DNA from: Ianthella basta
Lineage: Eukaryota; Porifera; Demospongiae; Verongiida; Ianthellidae
DNA length: 64,000 bases
Direction: 5' to 3'
NCBI GenBank assembly: GCA_964019415.1
Contig: OZ025871.1
Coordinates: 4,618,129 to 4,682,128, forward strand
Shown here: piece by piece, positions 11,285-24,112 of the stretch
How positions within the stretch are numbered: the first letter of the stretch is position 1
How the letters are laid out: the number at the start of each line of letters is the position of its first letter
Program-made: the position numbers and the translations under genes
The notes under the pieces: generated by a model
What the model saw: only the letters and a program-made list of their open reading frames with translations
Told to the model about the DNA's origin: nothing
Database searches by the model: none

Positions 11285-11453
11285 GTATTGTATTGTATTG
11301 TATTGTATTGTATTGTGTTGTGTTGTGTTGTGTTGTATTGTATTGTATTGTATTGTATTGTATTGTATTGTATTGTATTGTATTGTATTGTATTGTATTG
11401 TATTGTATTGTATTGTATTGTATTGTATTGTATTGTATTGTATTGTATTGTAT
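11285..11453. repeat. (TATTG)n pentanucleotide microsatellite
   Basis: About 33 tandem tattg units with a short run of tgttg variants near its start. Repetitive ORFs across it on both strands (LYCIV / NTIQY) are artefacts of the array. Confidence 0.95.
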
Positions 11454-11694
11454 TAGTATGTTTACCCCTTCAGCACAAGGCAGGTGTGAATGGGGGGACT
11501 CATTGGGATTTAATTGTTGAAGAACCATATTTGTAAGTTGTAGTAAAGGCCACTAGACTGAAACTAGTCCCTTACAAGACACCCTCCATTTACTTGAAAG
11601 GCCTGCCCAATCTTTGGCATGTACACTGAGGCTGGTGTTTGACAGCAGTGTGGCAGCAATTAGCATAATGTATTCACCATTGTTGCTTGCAGTT

Positions 11695-12812
11695 TAAATA
11701 GAATGGGACCCCGTAAAACCCGGAATGGCAGGAAAGGAATAGGGAACGGGGAATGTCCATATACATTGTATTTTAAGCGAAATAGCAACCTTATTGCATT
11801 AACAATGTAATGAAAAGGGTACTGATAGTGCATGTAAAATGGTTAGTTTTACATTACTCTAATACCAAACTCATCTAACAGATGGGCTACGTGTACACTA
11901 GTAAGAGACATGTCCCTTGGAACTACAAGCTTTGCTGGTTCAAAAGATGGATGCTTCTTCTGTTCACAGCTGAGGGCAAAATGGTAGTGTATATTCTTCT
12001 CTGCTGTTGTGCATTTCAGCTCTCTCGTGAAAGGATCCTTGTAGTGCCGTCTTTCTCAAAATTTGATCGCCAAATCATGGGGTGGAGGGGGAACACTCAC
12101 TGTGTTGACTCTGACGGCACCACCACAGCCACAACAACTCCTTACTATTGTGCTTTTTAAGATGAAGTGTATTGGCAAGTTGGTGACATCTACCAGAAAG
12201 GGTGGTGCGCTGCGTGGTGGAATGTGCCTCATGGTTGATAATGCTGGTGTTTGCAGCTGAGGTGGACGCAGAGAGACAGGTGTGGAAGTTGCCAGAGTAT
12301 GTGCTTCTGGAATTCTTTGAGCCCAAAACCACCATTCAATTAGAACAGTTGGAGAGGATTGGCTTGTCTGCTGGGGAAGTGATGTATTTTAACCAAACCT
12401 CCAGTATCTGGTTTCAACTAGTATACTTGGAGAGGATTGGTGAATGTGACTGCAAGGGAAGTGATATATTATTACCAAGCCTCAACTGGCTTACATTGTG
12501 TACACCAATGACACAGCAACTTTACACAATCTTGCAATCACTTCCCAGACTGGGCAGTTGTTACCTAGGATACGAACTGTATGTCCCATAATAGTTGTGT
12601 ACAGTTTTGGTCCGTATCCTAGGTAACCACTCCCATGGTTTTGGAACAGACTGCAAGTTTTGTTTTAGTATATTAAAATGCTTTGCATTGTTAATACAAT
12701 ATGGTTGCAATTTCACTTAGACAGCAACATTTATATATTGATCATTCCCCATTCCCCATTTCCCGTTCCCCAATCCTTCCTGCCATTCCAGGTTTTATGG
12801 GGTCCCGAATAG
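11695..12812. mobile_element. element with long imperfect inverted arms (about 150-180 bp)
   Basis: The left arm (tgggaccccgtaaaacc, ggaatggcaggaaagg, gcaaccttattgcattaac) recurs inverted at about 12,640-12,812 (ggttttatggggtccc, ccttcctgccattcc, gttaatacaatatggttgc). The middle has an ORF at 12,202-12,591 without recognisable domains, and a small palindrome (gttacctaggatacg ... cgtatcctaggtaac at about 12,559-12,627). Its right edge abuts the dead RT at 12,813, as if it had inserted into it. Confidence 0.55.
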
Positions 12813-13391
12813 AATTGAGATTTAGATCTGTAGTTGGTGTGTCAAAGTCCTTGCTGAGGTCGGGACAGAGGAAGTATACGTCTGCACCATGCATAATATA
12901 TGTTGCTATGGAGCAATGCAGACACTTTGCAAATATGATGTCTGCACAGCTACCGCCTTTGAGCCTGACTAGAAGGGAATTCATTCTGCTTGGGTCTGAA
13001 TCTTTCCAGTAAGATCATTGACAGAATCTTACAAGTTCCATTTCCATTATTGTGATAGGGACAGAGATTTGTCACAGGATCTTGAGGCTTGTTAGGTTTC
13101 TGTAGTGTGACTGGTGTGACTGCACCGAGGTCACATGCTGGATGGATCCCTACAGCAACACTGAGAATATCTGCTATCCACTGAGCAGTCATGTCATGTA
13201 CGTCATGTTGGTAGTGACTGGGTTGGATCATTCCAGGAATGTCTAACCACTATCATTGTGTCTGCACTTGGACTATGCACCAGACAAGAGTACGTGTCTG
13301 TGCTACAGTAGTTCCCTATCTTAGCATTCATATATATCCCCATTGGCACAGTCACATCTCTCTCGTGTATTGCGTTCACGGCTGCCTGCAA
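12813..13391 (-). pseudogene. degraded LINE reverse transcriptase fragment
   Basis: Minus-strand frames with stops and shifts read VTLQKPNKPQDPVTNL, KILSMILLERFRPK, then CADIIFAKCLH and YFLCPDLSKDFDTP. These match early RT motifs (NLRPISLL, ILERIRP and DLSKAFD). One residue of the D-x-x-x-AFD motif is altered (KDFD). No later motifs are present because the inverted-arm element begins there. Confidence 0.6.
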
Positions 13392-13439
13392 CTGCTGATA
13401 AAGTCTTCTTTCAGGTGTGGATCAGACGTATAGTGGGGA

Positions 13440-13723
13440 GATGCAGGCCCTTATGGAATAACAACACAGCACTGCCAGTCCTACGCTTTGCAACCCATAT
13501 CTGCACCAGTCTGGCATTTAAGGCAGAAATGGAACAGCTGGTCCCAGATTTCAAATTGTACCATGTAGATTGGATGGCTTTACAGGAAACAAGGAGGAAC
13601 GTAGAATCTCACCCTGTTGGGGTACCGCTCTCCGATGCTATGTTGTACACTCCTAACAAACGAATTGGCTTTGTAGATGGGAAGAAGGTTGCATCCTTAC
13701 CTTCAAAGATCAGTCGCCACTAG
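13440..13723 (+). pseudogene. AP-endonuclease fragment of a LINE
   Basis: Plus-strand frame with RFATHICTSLAFKAEMEQLV and FKLYHVDWMALQETRRNV, which resembles the N-terminal strands and catalytic-Glu motif (LQETR) of LINE apurinic endonucleases. It is in opposite orientation to the RT fragment just to the left, so two insertions or an inversion are implied. It stops after about 90 recognisable residues. Confidence 0.55.
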
Positions 13724-14487
13724 AGCATGTTACTGTAACTTCCTTCCGCTTCAGCAAGTCGGAACTACCTGTCTCCCGGTGAGATTGAGATATGGTTCAT
13801 CACCTTCACTTGATGGTTGAAGCGTGCGCAGAATGGCTTGGTAGGGTGTGAACCTGCCTGCTATATTAAGGAGCTATTTTTTCAGTGAATATGATAGATT
13901 GAGTAATAATCTAGGCGTGTGCTGTACATTCCTTAACAGCCATCCTCCTGTACTCCACTGTTGATGTCTTCAGTTGTAACCTCAGTGATGCGTATTGAAC
14001 TGCACTACAACTGCACTTACTGAGGACCTTGTGTGGTCACATAGTTCCATTCATTTGCCGTCGTTTTCTGCTAGAGTTGTTTCAGGAGATGACATATGGT
14101 TGTACCGTGATAGGAACAATAGTGCTTAATGTCATTCTGAAGTCCATTCTTGTTCTTGGGTCTCCTGGTGTCACTTTCCTGAGAAGGACTACTGTTCTTT
14201 GTTAAGAATTTCCTATAATTAGAACTGTGCAATTGTCTACACTCTTCATTAGCCTTGATGGACAGGATAGTGTGGCATTGTTTTAGCTTTCATTTTGGAT
14301 AGCTGATGGACACAAATGGGCTGAAATGTGCTAACTGTTAGTGGTGCACTGAGAATACTGTTCTGTTGTCCACTCAGAATTACTTGTGTTAACGAGCTGC
14401 ATTAAACTGAACTGTACTTTATGTTGCCAGTCACGCATGTGGTTGTATGCTGTTTCCTAATTTGTGTCATATCCATTTCTTCTGTAG
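13724..14487. other. intron before exon B2, no feature recognised
   Basis: Non-coding sequence with no clear repeat match, ending in the acceptor ttctgtag. Confidence 0.4.
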
Positions 14488-14618
14488 GTGGTAGTGCACA
14501 GGAATGCGTGGAGAGCATCTCTTTTGATCCTGTCCCACTTGATGTTGTGTGTGATGTAGTGAGGATCTTTGAACATGTGAAGGAGCTTCAGTGTATGAAC
14601 ATCACCATTCCATTGGAG
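14488..14618 (+). CDS. LRR exon B2
   Basis: 131 nt, phase 1 to 0 (acceptor ttctgtag, donor gtttgt). It encodes CVESISFDPVPLDVVCDVV followed by RIFEHVKELQCMNITIPLE. It keeps the PLDVVCDVV core and the FEHVKELxC strand of type B but is diverged from B3 to B6. It joins A1 upstream through a TGT (Cys) junction codon and A2 downstream in phase 0. Confidence 0.8.
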
Positions 14619-15960
14619 GTTTGTATGTCAACTGTATGCATCTCTATGCATGTGCACTCTCTCTTCTGCATCCATGTCACATGCACCTACACCTAGACAT
14701 ACTGAAGTAAGCGAGAGCCATATATTCAACTCTAGTTTCAAATACCAAACTTGTCAAAGTCTTTCTTCCACTAAATGTAACCAATTGTATAAGAGCATAT
14801 CTTGCCACAGGAAGTATGGCTTCTCTTGTCATGTCTTCATTTCAATGATCAGTGATGCAGCTATCAAAGTGCTGTCTATTATATACAGTATATGATACAC
14901 CCATTTTATGTATAAACTATAAGTAGCCCAAACACATTGTATATTGGCCAAGTGGCAAAAGCACTGCTGCTTAGGAAGTTAGCATGCTGCAATGTTCTCA
15001 CTCTTTCACTGTTACTCCAAGTAGTTGGCACTAGTAGTCAGGTGGGTGTGGTCCACTCTTTGTGCCAAAGCAGTTGGCTATTTGCAGCCTATAAGTTGAT
15101 GGCCCTTCATGTAGTGCATGTTGGTTGCCACTGTGAGCACATCTGTTGTCAGTGTGATGTCCACTCCAACCATGCAGTGCAAGAGACCGCATGGTTGTAC
15201 ACACATACCATTTATATTGGCATGGTTTGTAAGAGACTAAGCATTTTACAATACATTTACTGCATATTTGGTACTCTACTTTGAGGATTTGCATGTACGC
15301 ATGTAGTACACAACAAACCACCTGGTGGGATTGTTGCTGGCATGGGTGGTACATTAAACTTGTTTTAGTTGGAGGAGGTCCTCCCACTGTACACAACATG
15401 CCGCTAGGCTACGCTCTGTGCTGTGTCCAGGGTAGCTGTGGAGTTTGCTCTTATCCTTGTGTGGATGAAGTACTTCTCCTAATTGATCAGAAACAATGTG
15501 AACAGCAGTGTGAATACTGATGTCAGTGTGAACATCACACTAAACAAGTAGGCATGAGCACTGATTGGTGTGGAGATCGCTCTGTATTTTTAACAGTGTG
15601 TTGCAGTCAGCTCTAGTTACATGTATACTTCCCACTGAAATGAATGCAGTGTCTGATAATGATGGGATGGTTTTGTCCAGAAAGTTCGGATATAGATGCG
15701 TGATATTGTAAATGATAAGAACTGTTTGTAATGGTGTTAATTACAGTAGCTATAGTATAATGGTGCATCAAGTAGGGGGAAGCACTAGTTGTCAGTGACA
15801 CATGAGTGCAATACAGTGTGTTTACCATGACACACTATTGCAGTGTCTATCTTGTGTTATTTACAGTAACTTTATGTATGTACACTGCTGCACAGGTTGT
15901 TCTGCACATTGGCATGCATCTCAGACATAACCTATTGTAAAGTGCAATGTGTATGAATGT
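14619..15960. other. first part of the 12.7-kb intron B2-A2, no feature recognised
   Basis: No coding pattern and no match to the S, P or Q blocks. Minor short palindromes (gtgtgaacatcacac near 15,525) only. Confidence 0.4.
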
Positions 15961-17626
15961 GGACAGATTTCAGGTAGCCAACACATCTAGCAGGCTTGGA
16001 AAATGAGGAAGAATTGTTGGCTTGTTCTGTGTATTTGGTATGTCTGGTATCCCACTCTAACATGTTCAGAAGACGTGGCACATGAAGGCAATGAAGGAAG
16101 CATAACTTGTACATGGCCACTTTTTGGCTTCTGATCAAGTGGATCCATGTGTGCACCTTTTGCTAAACATTCACAATACACATTTGACCACTTGTGCATA
16201 GACTGCCTTGCTGTGTTCAGTCCATCACTCTCTTTAGATTGTGAACAGAATACTTCATTCAAACCACCACACAGCAAACATACTGAAGCCATGTGTGCAC
16301 TTGTGGCTTACAGACTGATTTACCCATGGTGGCAGCTGGTGTGTAATTATACAATGGGCCTGCACTAATCTTCACAGCAAGCAATATTTGCAGTGTCTAG
16401 TACAACTCTCAAGACTCTCATTTGGAATGTGCTCCCTGGGAACAGCATGGACCTCTACTGCCAGTCATTGCAATTTTGCCTGCCTTGTTGCAGAATTAAG
16501 ATGGCTTTTGTTTTGAGTGTATATTCATGTGACTTTCTGAGTCCTTCGAAAGTTAGGAGCAGCAATGTATTGGTCTAGTGGTAGTACAGTCAATTGTTAG
16601 CATAGGTGTTGGAATATGCACTATTAAAATGGATGGATAAGACTAAACTGTTTTCCTTGTGTATACATTTAAGTCAGCTGCTAAGTGTTCTGCTCACTTA
16701 TACCTAGGTATCCAGCTTTATCGGATTACTTAAGTCAGCTGCTAAGATGGGATGACAAAGAACAGTCTCTGCAAGGTGTATAATTAACAATTGCAAAGTT
16801 TGTAATACAGTAGTTCAAAATAAGGTGGGCAAACTGGCTAGAACTTTGCCAACTTTAGGATGTAAGCTAACTTCTTCCTCTAAACCTGATTAGCCTGCTG
16901 CTGCATCTCCATTCTGCACTTAAATCATCCACTAGCACTTGGCTTGTGACGATGTAAGGCTGTAGTATGTAACAGTGGACACAACAGAGAAGCAGTGCAT
17001 GGAATGGCTTCCTACTGTCACCAGTTTGGTACACCAGCCAAGTTCATCACCATGATCTGGCCTAGGTCTTTTGTAATCAATGATGCAATGTACAGTAGCT
17101 GGGCCCTGAGTGTCAAAATGTGACTGTCTGATACATTTAGCTGGCACGTGAGGAACTCACTACACACAGTGTTAGTGCATGACCATAAACAAAGAGTGGG
17201 AAGTGAGGTGAGCCCCATGATCTTGCCTAGGTCTTTTGTAATTGAAAGAACATGAGTAAAAGCAGCACTTTGGAAGATCTGTACCAGTTGGGGCTCTCCA
17301 AATCAGTACCAGGACTGTGAGGTGTGAGAAGACTGAGGGGGCCTGTCCCCTTCTGAGGAAACTGGGGGGAGAGAGGGGGAGGGGGACCTCTGAAATCAGA
17401 GGTACTGGGACATGATAGCTCCAGAGGTTATCACTAGTTACCTTGTCTACATCCTCCAATCTAGTCATGTCCAACACATGCATCTTGTAACTTACCCTTC
17501 AATGTGTGCAGCATGCTATGGTGTTTTGTGTCTGCTTAATAAGTGGGTGTAGTGTGTTTTTGATATGCCATTTTATTGCCCTGTGTGACCAATCTCTTTT
17601 GTTGACGCTGAACGTTGTCCGCTGAT
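15961..17626 (+). repeat. intronic block S, copy 2
   Basis: Starts at the shared phrase atttcaggtagccaacacatctagc. It includes the open frame 16,147-16,368 (CAPFAKHSQYTFDHLCIDC... ending YTMGLH) and the ccactagcacttggcttgtgacgatgtaa and cttcactgagtaagg-type segments. It lacks the 617-bp insertion of copy 1. It is followed directly by block P2. Confidence 0.75.
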
Positions 17627-18592
17627 TGTGACGTCATTAAAATGGCGGGAGGCCACGCGCGGTCGCGGGGACAAGCTTAAGAGGAATCGTACTACACAAA
17701 GCTCTCACGTTGTATCTCATAGAAATATACCACAATCCACCAAGTGTTGAGGTCTCGACAGCGTTTTGGTTTCTTGTCATTAGTCAGTGCCACTTCTCAC
17801 GGTGACTTACGGAAGTTCGCAGCGAATGAAGTTGAATCGCCCTCTGTTGCAGCGTGTCGTTTCCTCCTGCTGCCAGCAACCATCCTACACCATATTTCTG
17901 GGCCTGTCAGGATTGTAAACAGGACTTGCCACCCCTGTGGCCCAGGGAAGGCCTGCTTGAGGCTAACCGCCTCAATCTTTTGTTGGACTGCGTCGCACTG
18001 GCACCTTTCAATTGGTTCAATTACTGCCCTACTCCCGATAATTGTACAAGTACTACTGAAGAGCAACACAACAGCCAACCTCACTGCATGCCTCATTAGC
18101 ATTTGGAGAACGAGAGATACGGGTCATTAGAGGCAGTGTGTGGTAAGTTTTAATTCCACTCCATTGCTACGTGTCTTGTCCTCCCTCTGGACCTCCTTCC
18201 TTCCGTTTGCCCTCTCATCACTCCATGGCGTATCTCACACACCTCACAGTTGTTCTTTCTCTCAAGCCTCTTCCTCATCACTCCTACTGCCAGTGGCTAC
18301 TTCCATCTCTTGCCTGTTTTCATTCCTCACACAGTCCAAGCCAGTCACTTTCAAGCACTAACAGCTTTCAACTCTGTAGGCCTTCAATTATGAATAACTA
18401 CTTTCTAGTTGAAATGATTCCTCACCACACCCACTGCTGTCAGTGCCTGGTTGATTCCCATCTCAGTATGGCTCAACTACTCTACCCATTCCAATTGGGA
18501 TTCTGGCCCCACCACTCCACTGACATTTCACTGCTTCACAATGCCGACAACTGGTACCTAACCTTTGACTGAGGTTTACTTGTTGGTGTCGG
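17627..18592 (+). repeat. block P, copy 2 (broken by cassette Q)
   Basis: CRE palindrome at 17,629-17,636 followed by TTAAAATGGCGGGAGG, then the body. The RT fossil is cut after the phrase ttactttgttggtg-like (ttacttgttggtg), where cassette Q replaces the next roughly 70 bp. It carries an extra segment around 17,900-18,050 (ggcctgtcaggattg..., caattggttcaatt) not in the other P copies. Confidence 0.7.
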
Positions 18593-19055
18593 ATTTCGGA
18601 CTCTCGCTATCTCTTCTGGTCGTTCTCGCGCTGCGCAATCAAGCGCCGAACGTTTTGCGAAGTTTGCACCATTTTGGTGTGTGACCAGAAAGCTACCACG
18701 TAGCACGTAGCGACAAGAACGAATGTAGACGGCTGTTGAACATATAGTCCAGCAGCTAGAGCGGCTCCTAGGTTCTTTTCTGGGCCACAGAAGTGCCAGC
18801 AAGTAAAATACAAGCGTTCGCTTACCGTTCTCATCTTCTTCGGCAGCACACACTTGCGAAGAATCTAGAGCTGGGCCACGAACACCCCATAGCCTTCCTA
18901 AGGAACAGCACCATGGAATGCAACACCCAATGTCAACATTTTGCGCGAGGAAAGCCACGGAAAAACAAAAGTATGGGGCTTGTACGTAGCCGCCATTTTT
19001 AAGTTGGGCTCACAGTACACGAGCACGAAGTTTGAAATTGGGTCCTAATGGGTTA
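18593..19055 (-). repeat. cassette Q, copy 1: YY1/TISU-type first exon
   Basis: On the minus strand a YY1/TISU-like AAAAATGGCGGCTACG lies near the right end, followed by a short ATG frame (MAATYKPHTFVFPW..., about 32 codons). A second overlapping frame ends in AAEEDENG at a good donor (AACG then gtaagc). The block is much richer in CpG than its surroundings, as captured promoter plus exon 1 would be. It replaces about 70 bp of block P. The donor gene is not recognised. Confidence 0.55.
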
Positions 19056-19440
19056 AATGGCTAAGCACAATCAATGCATGTCAATCCACAAGCTGTGAAT
19101 TGGATCATATCTTGCATTCCTGCACCAAAGCTGTCTCTGTGTCATTGCCAACATTGGTGGTATGGATAGTAACAACTGCAGATAGGTGACACTGGCTGGC
19201 TGCAGGTGTTGTCTGCACTGGCCTAGGCCCAACCATGCACATTCGTGCATGCACATATACTCACAAGTGTGTGTGTGTGCAACAGCAATATACAGTAGCT
19301 GTAGGTGGCAAGGGCCCTGAGTATCAAAATGTGACTGTCTGATACTATTAGCTGGCACGCGAGGAACTCACTACACACAGTGTGGTCCTCGTTAGCACTT
19401 GACAATAAACAAACAGTGGGAAGTGAGGTGAGCCCCACTG
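19056..19440. repeat. block M between Q and S
   Basis: Shared segment (tggctaagcac..., gacactggctggctgcagg, cctaggcccaaccatgcac, ggcaagggccctgagtatc) found after each Q cassette, and in a shorter form after B3 (about 28,290) and B5 (about 42,260). Its start is the continuation of the RT fossil of block P. Confidence 0.6.
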
Positions 19441-21164
19441 GCCACAGTAAACAAATAGAATATGATAATTGGTGTGAATATTGAAGGATTTCAGGTAATC
19501 AACACATCTAGCATGCTTAGAAGATGAAGAAGAATTAATGTCACAATTTGCTAGTTATCTGTGTATTTGGTATGTCTGGTATCCCACTCTAACATGTTCA
19601 GTAGACATGGCACATGGAGGCAACGAACAGAGCATTACTTGTGCTCGACCACTTTGCTGGCTTCTGATCGAGTGGATCCATGTGGTCCATCCCACCTTTT
19701 GCTAAACATTCACAATACACATTTGACCACTTGTGCATAGGCTACCTTGCTGTGTTCAGTCCAGCACTCTATTTAGAATGTGAACAGCATACTTCACTCA
19801 AACCAACACACAGTGGACATACTGAAGCCATGTGTGCACTTGTGACCTACAGACTGGTTTACCCATGGTGTCAGCTGGTGTGTAATTATATAATGGGCCT
19901 GCACTAATCTTCACAGCAAGCAATATTTGCAGTGTCTAGTACAACTCTCAAGACTCTCATTTGTAATGTGCCCCCTGGGAACAGCATGGACCTCTACTGC
20001 CTCCTTTATTGCAGAAGATGGCTTCCATTTTGAGTGCACATTACTTTTTGGTTCATTGAAAGTTATTAGAAGCAACAATGTATTGGTCTAATGGTAGTAA
20101 AGTCAAATGTTAGCAAAGGCATTGGAACACTTTTATAATAGTTTGGTAACTTGAAGTCTAAAAGTGTTGTGCTCGCTTATACATAGATATGTAGCTTTAT
20201 GGGATTACTTAAGTCTGCTGCTAATCGGAATGGTAAAGAACAGTATCTGTGAGGTGTATAATTAACAGTTGAAAAGTTTGTAATACAGTAGTTCAAAGGT
20301 GGCCAAATTGGCTAGAACTGTGCCAACTTTAGGCTGTGAGCTGACTGCTTCCTCTAAACCTGCTTAGCCTGCTGCTGCATCTCCGCTCTGCACTTAAATC
20401 ATCCACTAGCACTTGGCTTGTGACGATGTAAGCTGTAGTATGTAACAGTGGACACAACAGAAAAGCAGTGCATGGAATGGCTTCCCATTGTCACCAGTTT
20501 GGTACACCAGCCAAGTTCATCACCATGATCTGGCCTAGGTCTTTTGTAATCGAAAGAACAGGAGTAACAGCAGCACTTTGGAAGATCTGTACCGACTAGG
20601 GCTCCTCCGATCACTGTAGTCCGTGGGCACCAGGACTGTGAGGTGTGAGAAGACTGAAGGGACCTATCCCCCTTCTAAGAAACTGAAGGGGGGAGGGGGG
20701 CACTGACTTGGACAGTAACACTGCTTCCCTAGCACTTCACTGAGTAAGGTGTATTAAAATTACTGTGGTTAAAAGCAATTTTGCAATTCTGTTATGTCCT
20801 TTCTCTCCACCTTCTAATGAGGGCATTTTCAAACCCGTAGTTGCCTCCTCTATGTATAGTGCTGCTGAAGGTAAAAGCTATTTTTTCTGCATTTGGAAGT
20901 TGTTGTTGAAGCTGAGACTTCAGTAGTGCCTCTGAAGTCAGAGGTAGCTACCAGGACATGATAGCTCCAGAGGCTATCACTCAGTCACCTTGTCCACATC
21001 CTCCAATCTAGTCATGTCTAGCTCATGCATCTTGTAACTATCTCTTCAATGTGTGCAGCATGCTATGGTGTTTTGTGACTGCTTAATAAGTGAATGTAGT
21101 GTGTTTTTGATATGCCATCTTATGGCCCTGTATGCCCTGTGTGACGCTGTAGTTAGCCGCTATA
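19441..21164 (+). repeat. intronic block S, copy 3
   Basis: Near-identical to the S copies at 30, 37 and 43.7 kb. The frame 19,680-19,907 is open (SIPPFAKHSQYTFDHLC... ending YIMGLH). Followed directly by P3. Confidence 0.8.
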
Positions 21165-22370
21165 TGTGACGTCATTAAAATGGCGGGTGGTCACACGCGC
21201 GGTCACAAGGAACAAGAGAAGTGGTACTTCACACACAGCTCGCACGTTGTCTGTGATTGAAACTTACAACAAGCCACCCAGTGTAGAGGTATAGACAGCG
21301 CTTCGGTTTCTTATCTGTCAGCACTACTTCTCACGGTGACTTACGAAATTCGCAGCGAAAAAAGTTGGATCACCCTCGATCTGTTGCAGCGTGTCGTTTC
21401 CTCCTGCTGCCAGCAACCATCCTACACCATATTTCCAGTTTGCCCTATAATTGTGAAGGACAACTGAAGAGCAACACAACAGCTAACCTCACTGCATGCA
21501 TCATCAGGATTCAGAGAACCAGATATACAGGGCATTACAGGCAGTGTGTGGTAAGTATTAATTACCACTCCATTACTAAGTATCTTGTCCTCCCTCTGGA
21601 CCTCCTTCCTTCTGTTTGCCCTCTCACCACTCCATGGCGTATCTCACACACTTCACAGTTGTTCTTTCTCTCAAGCCTCTTCCTCATCACTCCTACTGCC
21701 AGTGCCTACTTCCATCTCTTGCCTGTTTTCATTCCTCACACAGTCCAAGCCAGTCACTTTCAAGCACTAACAGCTTTCAACTCTGTAGGCCTTCAATAAT
21801 GAATAACTGCTTTCTAGTTTTGAAATGATTCCTCACCACACCCACTGCTGTCAGTGCCTGGTTGATTCCCATCTCAGTATGGCCCAACTACTCTACCCAC
21901 TCCAATCGAGAGTCTGGCGCCACCACTCTACGGACATTTCACTGCTTCACAATGTCGAGAACTGGTACCTAACCTTTGACTGAGGTTTACTTGTTGGTGT
22001 ACTATATTATTTAGATGTGGCTAACACTTCTGACACTGCTGACCACTGTATAATCGTTAAACAGCTAAGCACCATGCATGTCAATCCACAAGCTGTGAAT
22101 TGGATCCAATCTTGCATTCCTGCACCAAAGCTGTCTCTGTGGGTGATAGTGTATCTGCCCATTAGAATTGGGGTGTGGGGTGAGGGTGTGGGGTGTTCTG
22201 CAGGGATCTCCATCTATCATGTCAGTAATGTGTTAACAGTAAGTGTTCTTTGGGACACTAGTTGGGGCACTCCTACCAACCTTGGCAGCTGATGACTGTT
22301 GACTTCATGCAATGCTAATAGTGTCAATATTTCACTGCATACAGTTGTGGTGTATGCAATGCTCATCTTG
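21165..22370 (+). repeat. block P, copy 3
   Basis: CRE at 21,167-21,174 plus AAAATGGCGGGTGG. On the ATG of that motif a short frame of about 26 codons runs to a TGA. A donor-like GTGTGTGgtaagtatt lies at about 21,545. The RT fossil follows from about 21,830 (stop after the HHSTDISLL-like segment, then GVLWG/GSPSI-like text). Confidence 0.75.
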
Positions 22371-22633
22371 AGTCATGCCTATTGTTTGACATTTCTGTCA
22401 AAGTTCTTGTTCAAAGTTGCAGTCGCTGATTTAGTTGATCTTAAGTTCTTTCAATTGACCAGCTCTCAAATGGCTTGGTCTACAAAGAAGGAGAGATTTA
22501 CTAGTAATAGATACTAAGTCACACATAAAATGACATAATATTTGATAATATTGATATTGTTTGTAACTTAGCTTTTGCGGCTACATAATTTCCATTTCCT
22601 TCTAAGTGGTACTGCACCACCATCTCTCTGTCC

Positions 22634-22638
<5 letters not shown>

Positions 22639-22718
<80 letters not shown>

Positions 22719-22735
22719 GTGCGTGTGTGTGTGTT
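22639..22735. repeat. (GT)n microsatellite
   Basis: About 48 GT units with a few GC interruptions. The same position in the paralogous units is also a GT array (33,990 and 40,343/40,514), so the array predates the duplications. Confidence 0.95.
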
Positions 22736-22978
22736 GTGTCATGTTAGCCTGTATCACTCCCTCGGGAGTGCAAACAGCATGGAAGGAGGGTGTGTGTGTG
22801 GCATGCTGTCAAGTCCGTCACTGTTGCAATAACGTCCTTCTTTCTGCAATGACTATCGGTTGAACTAAACCTGCTAATGTTAAAGTATTGTGCAACTGAT
22901 GTGCATTGCCCATTTTTGGGGCGCCAAAGGCGCCCCTATATTGTTTTCAGATTTAGGTCTTCGTATGGCTTCATGTTC

Positions 22979-23010
22979 GTATATATATATATATATATAA
23001 ATATATATAT
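22979..23010. repeat. (TA)n microsatellite in segment a1
   Basis: Alternating TA run. The same position in segment a2 (23,400-23,433) is also (TA)n, so it is part of the element. Confidence 0.9.
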
Positions 23011-23333
23011 TTCTGTCATTTTGCAAATGGCGGCGCTCACGTCGTTCTTTACAAAGCTTTAAATCCTCTCTAATGACGTTTCGCCATGTTTGAATCGAAC
23101 GAAATGTGGTCATAAACATGTGTTAATAGAGTGATACTAATAAAAAGCCTCTTCTGCGAGATACAGCTCCAATTATCACTGACGGACATTGTAAAATGGC
23201 CGCGCGCTAGACGCTTTCTGTTTGCTAGGCTCAAAACCATTCTCTTTAGATTTCGCCGTGTATCCAAAGAACGCAAAGTGTTTCTAGAGCATGTTTAAGT
23301 AATATTATTGTGGTAGGAAGCATACGTAACTGT
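23008..23333 (+). repeat. direct repeat b1 of the composite element
   Basis: Near-identical to 25,999-26,336, differing mainly by an aaggaacgt insertion in the second copy. It contains CAAATGGCGGCGCTCACGTCG, a YY1/TISU-type motif with an ATG frame of about 10 codons, and later GTAAAATGGCCGCGCG, a second YY1-like site. Confidence 0.8.
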
Positions 23334-23398
23334 TTTTGGGGCGCCGAAGGCGCCCCTATTTTGTTTTCAGATTTAGGTCTTCGTATGGCTTCATGTTC

Positions 23399-23434
<36 letters not shown>

Positions 23435-23499
23435 TCCGTTGCCGCGGCAACCGCCGGGATATAACTGCAATAAGAAGCCGTTTTGGGGTATAACTGCAA

Positions 23500-24110
23500 T
23501 AAGAAGCTATATACTGCACAGGGGCGATTAAATCCTGATATCACTGCCCAAATATGGAAGTTGTTATTGATAACAACGAAGGTGTCAAATCACACCAAGG
23601 CACATACGTACAAATGCAGCAACCTGCAGTCAGCTTCAACTTTGCGTGGCTTTGGGAGGGCCCGCAAAGCATCGAAAAGGAGAATACTGCCCTCCATCAT
23701 GCTGCAATCAATGCACGCAAGCCAACAACGTACAGCGCTCCGTAGCCGAGCTAGATAAACCATGTACGCGACCCGCACAGTGCACAAACGAGAAACAGCA
23801 AGCTCGCGCACTAATTCGTACGCAAGGGCACTCAAAATCACTGCAGTAGTGGGAACGCACTGTTTCAAGGAGAACAGAAAGTCGAGTAGCGAGCGCAAAG
23901 AACCCTCGAAGGCCGAGAACGTCGCAGAAGCCTCAATCACTTAACTGGCCCCTTAGAGTGTCGCTCCAGTGGCTTAACGTACGGCAAAAACTTCATAGCC
24001 CTTGCGAATTCAACAAAACTTGGCAGCCGGCCCGCTCTTCAGAGCTGTCGTCCTGGAAAAAGCCCGCCTTTCGAATACGAGCCTAGACGCGCTTAGGCGG
24101 AGTATATATC
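23500..24110. other. GC-rich interior of the composite element
   Basis: CpG-rich sequence with overlapping open frames on both strands, the longest on the minus strand at 23,590-23,940 (ASATFSAFEGSLRSLL..., LAVSRLCTVRVAYMVYL). No family is recognised. It may be captured host exon sequence or an element-specific region. Confidence 0.35.
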
Positions 24111-24112
24111 AC

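Noticed and set aside
11177-11536. 119-residue ORF LYCIVLYCIV...
   Set aside because: Translation of the (TATTG)n microsatellite.
22575-22863. VCVCVC ORFs, also at 33.9, 40.4, 59.4 and 60.0 kb
   Set aside because: Translation of GT/TG microsatellites.
23356-23544. IYIYIYI peptides
   Set aside because: Translation of (TA)n runs.
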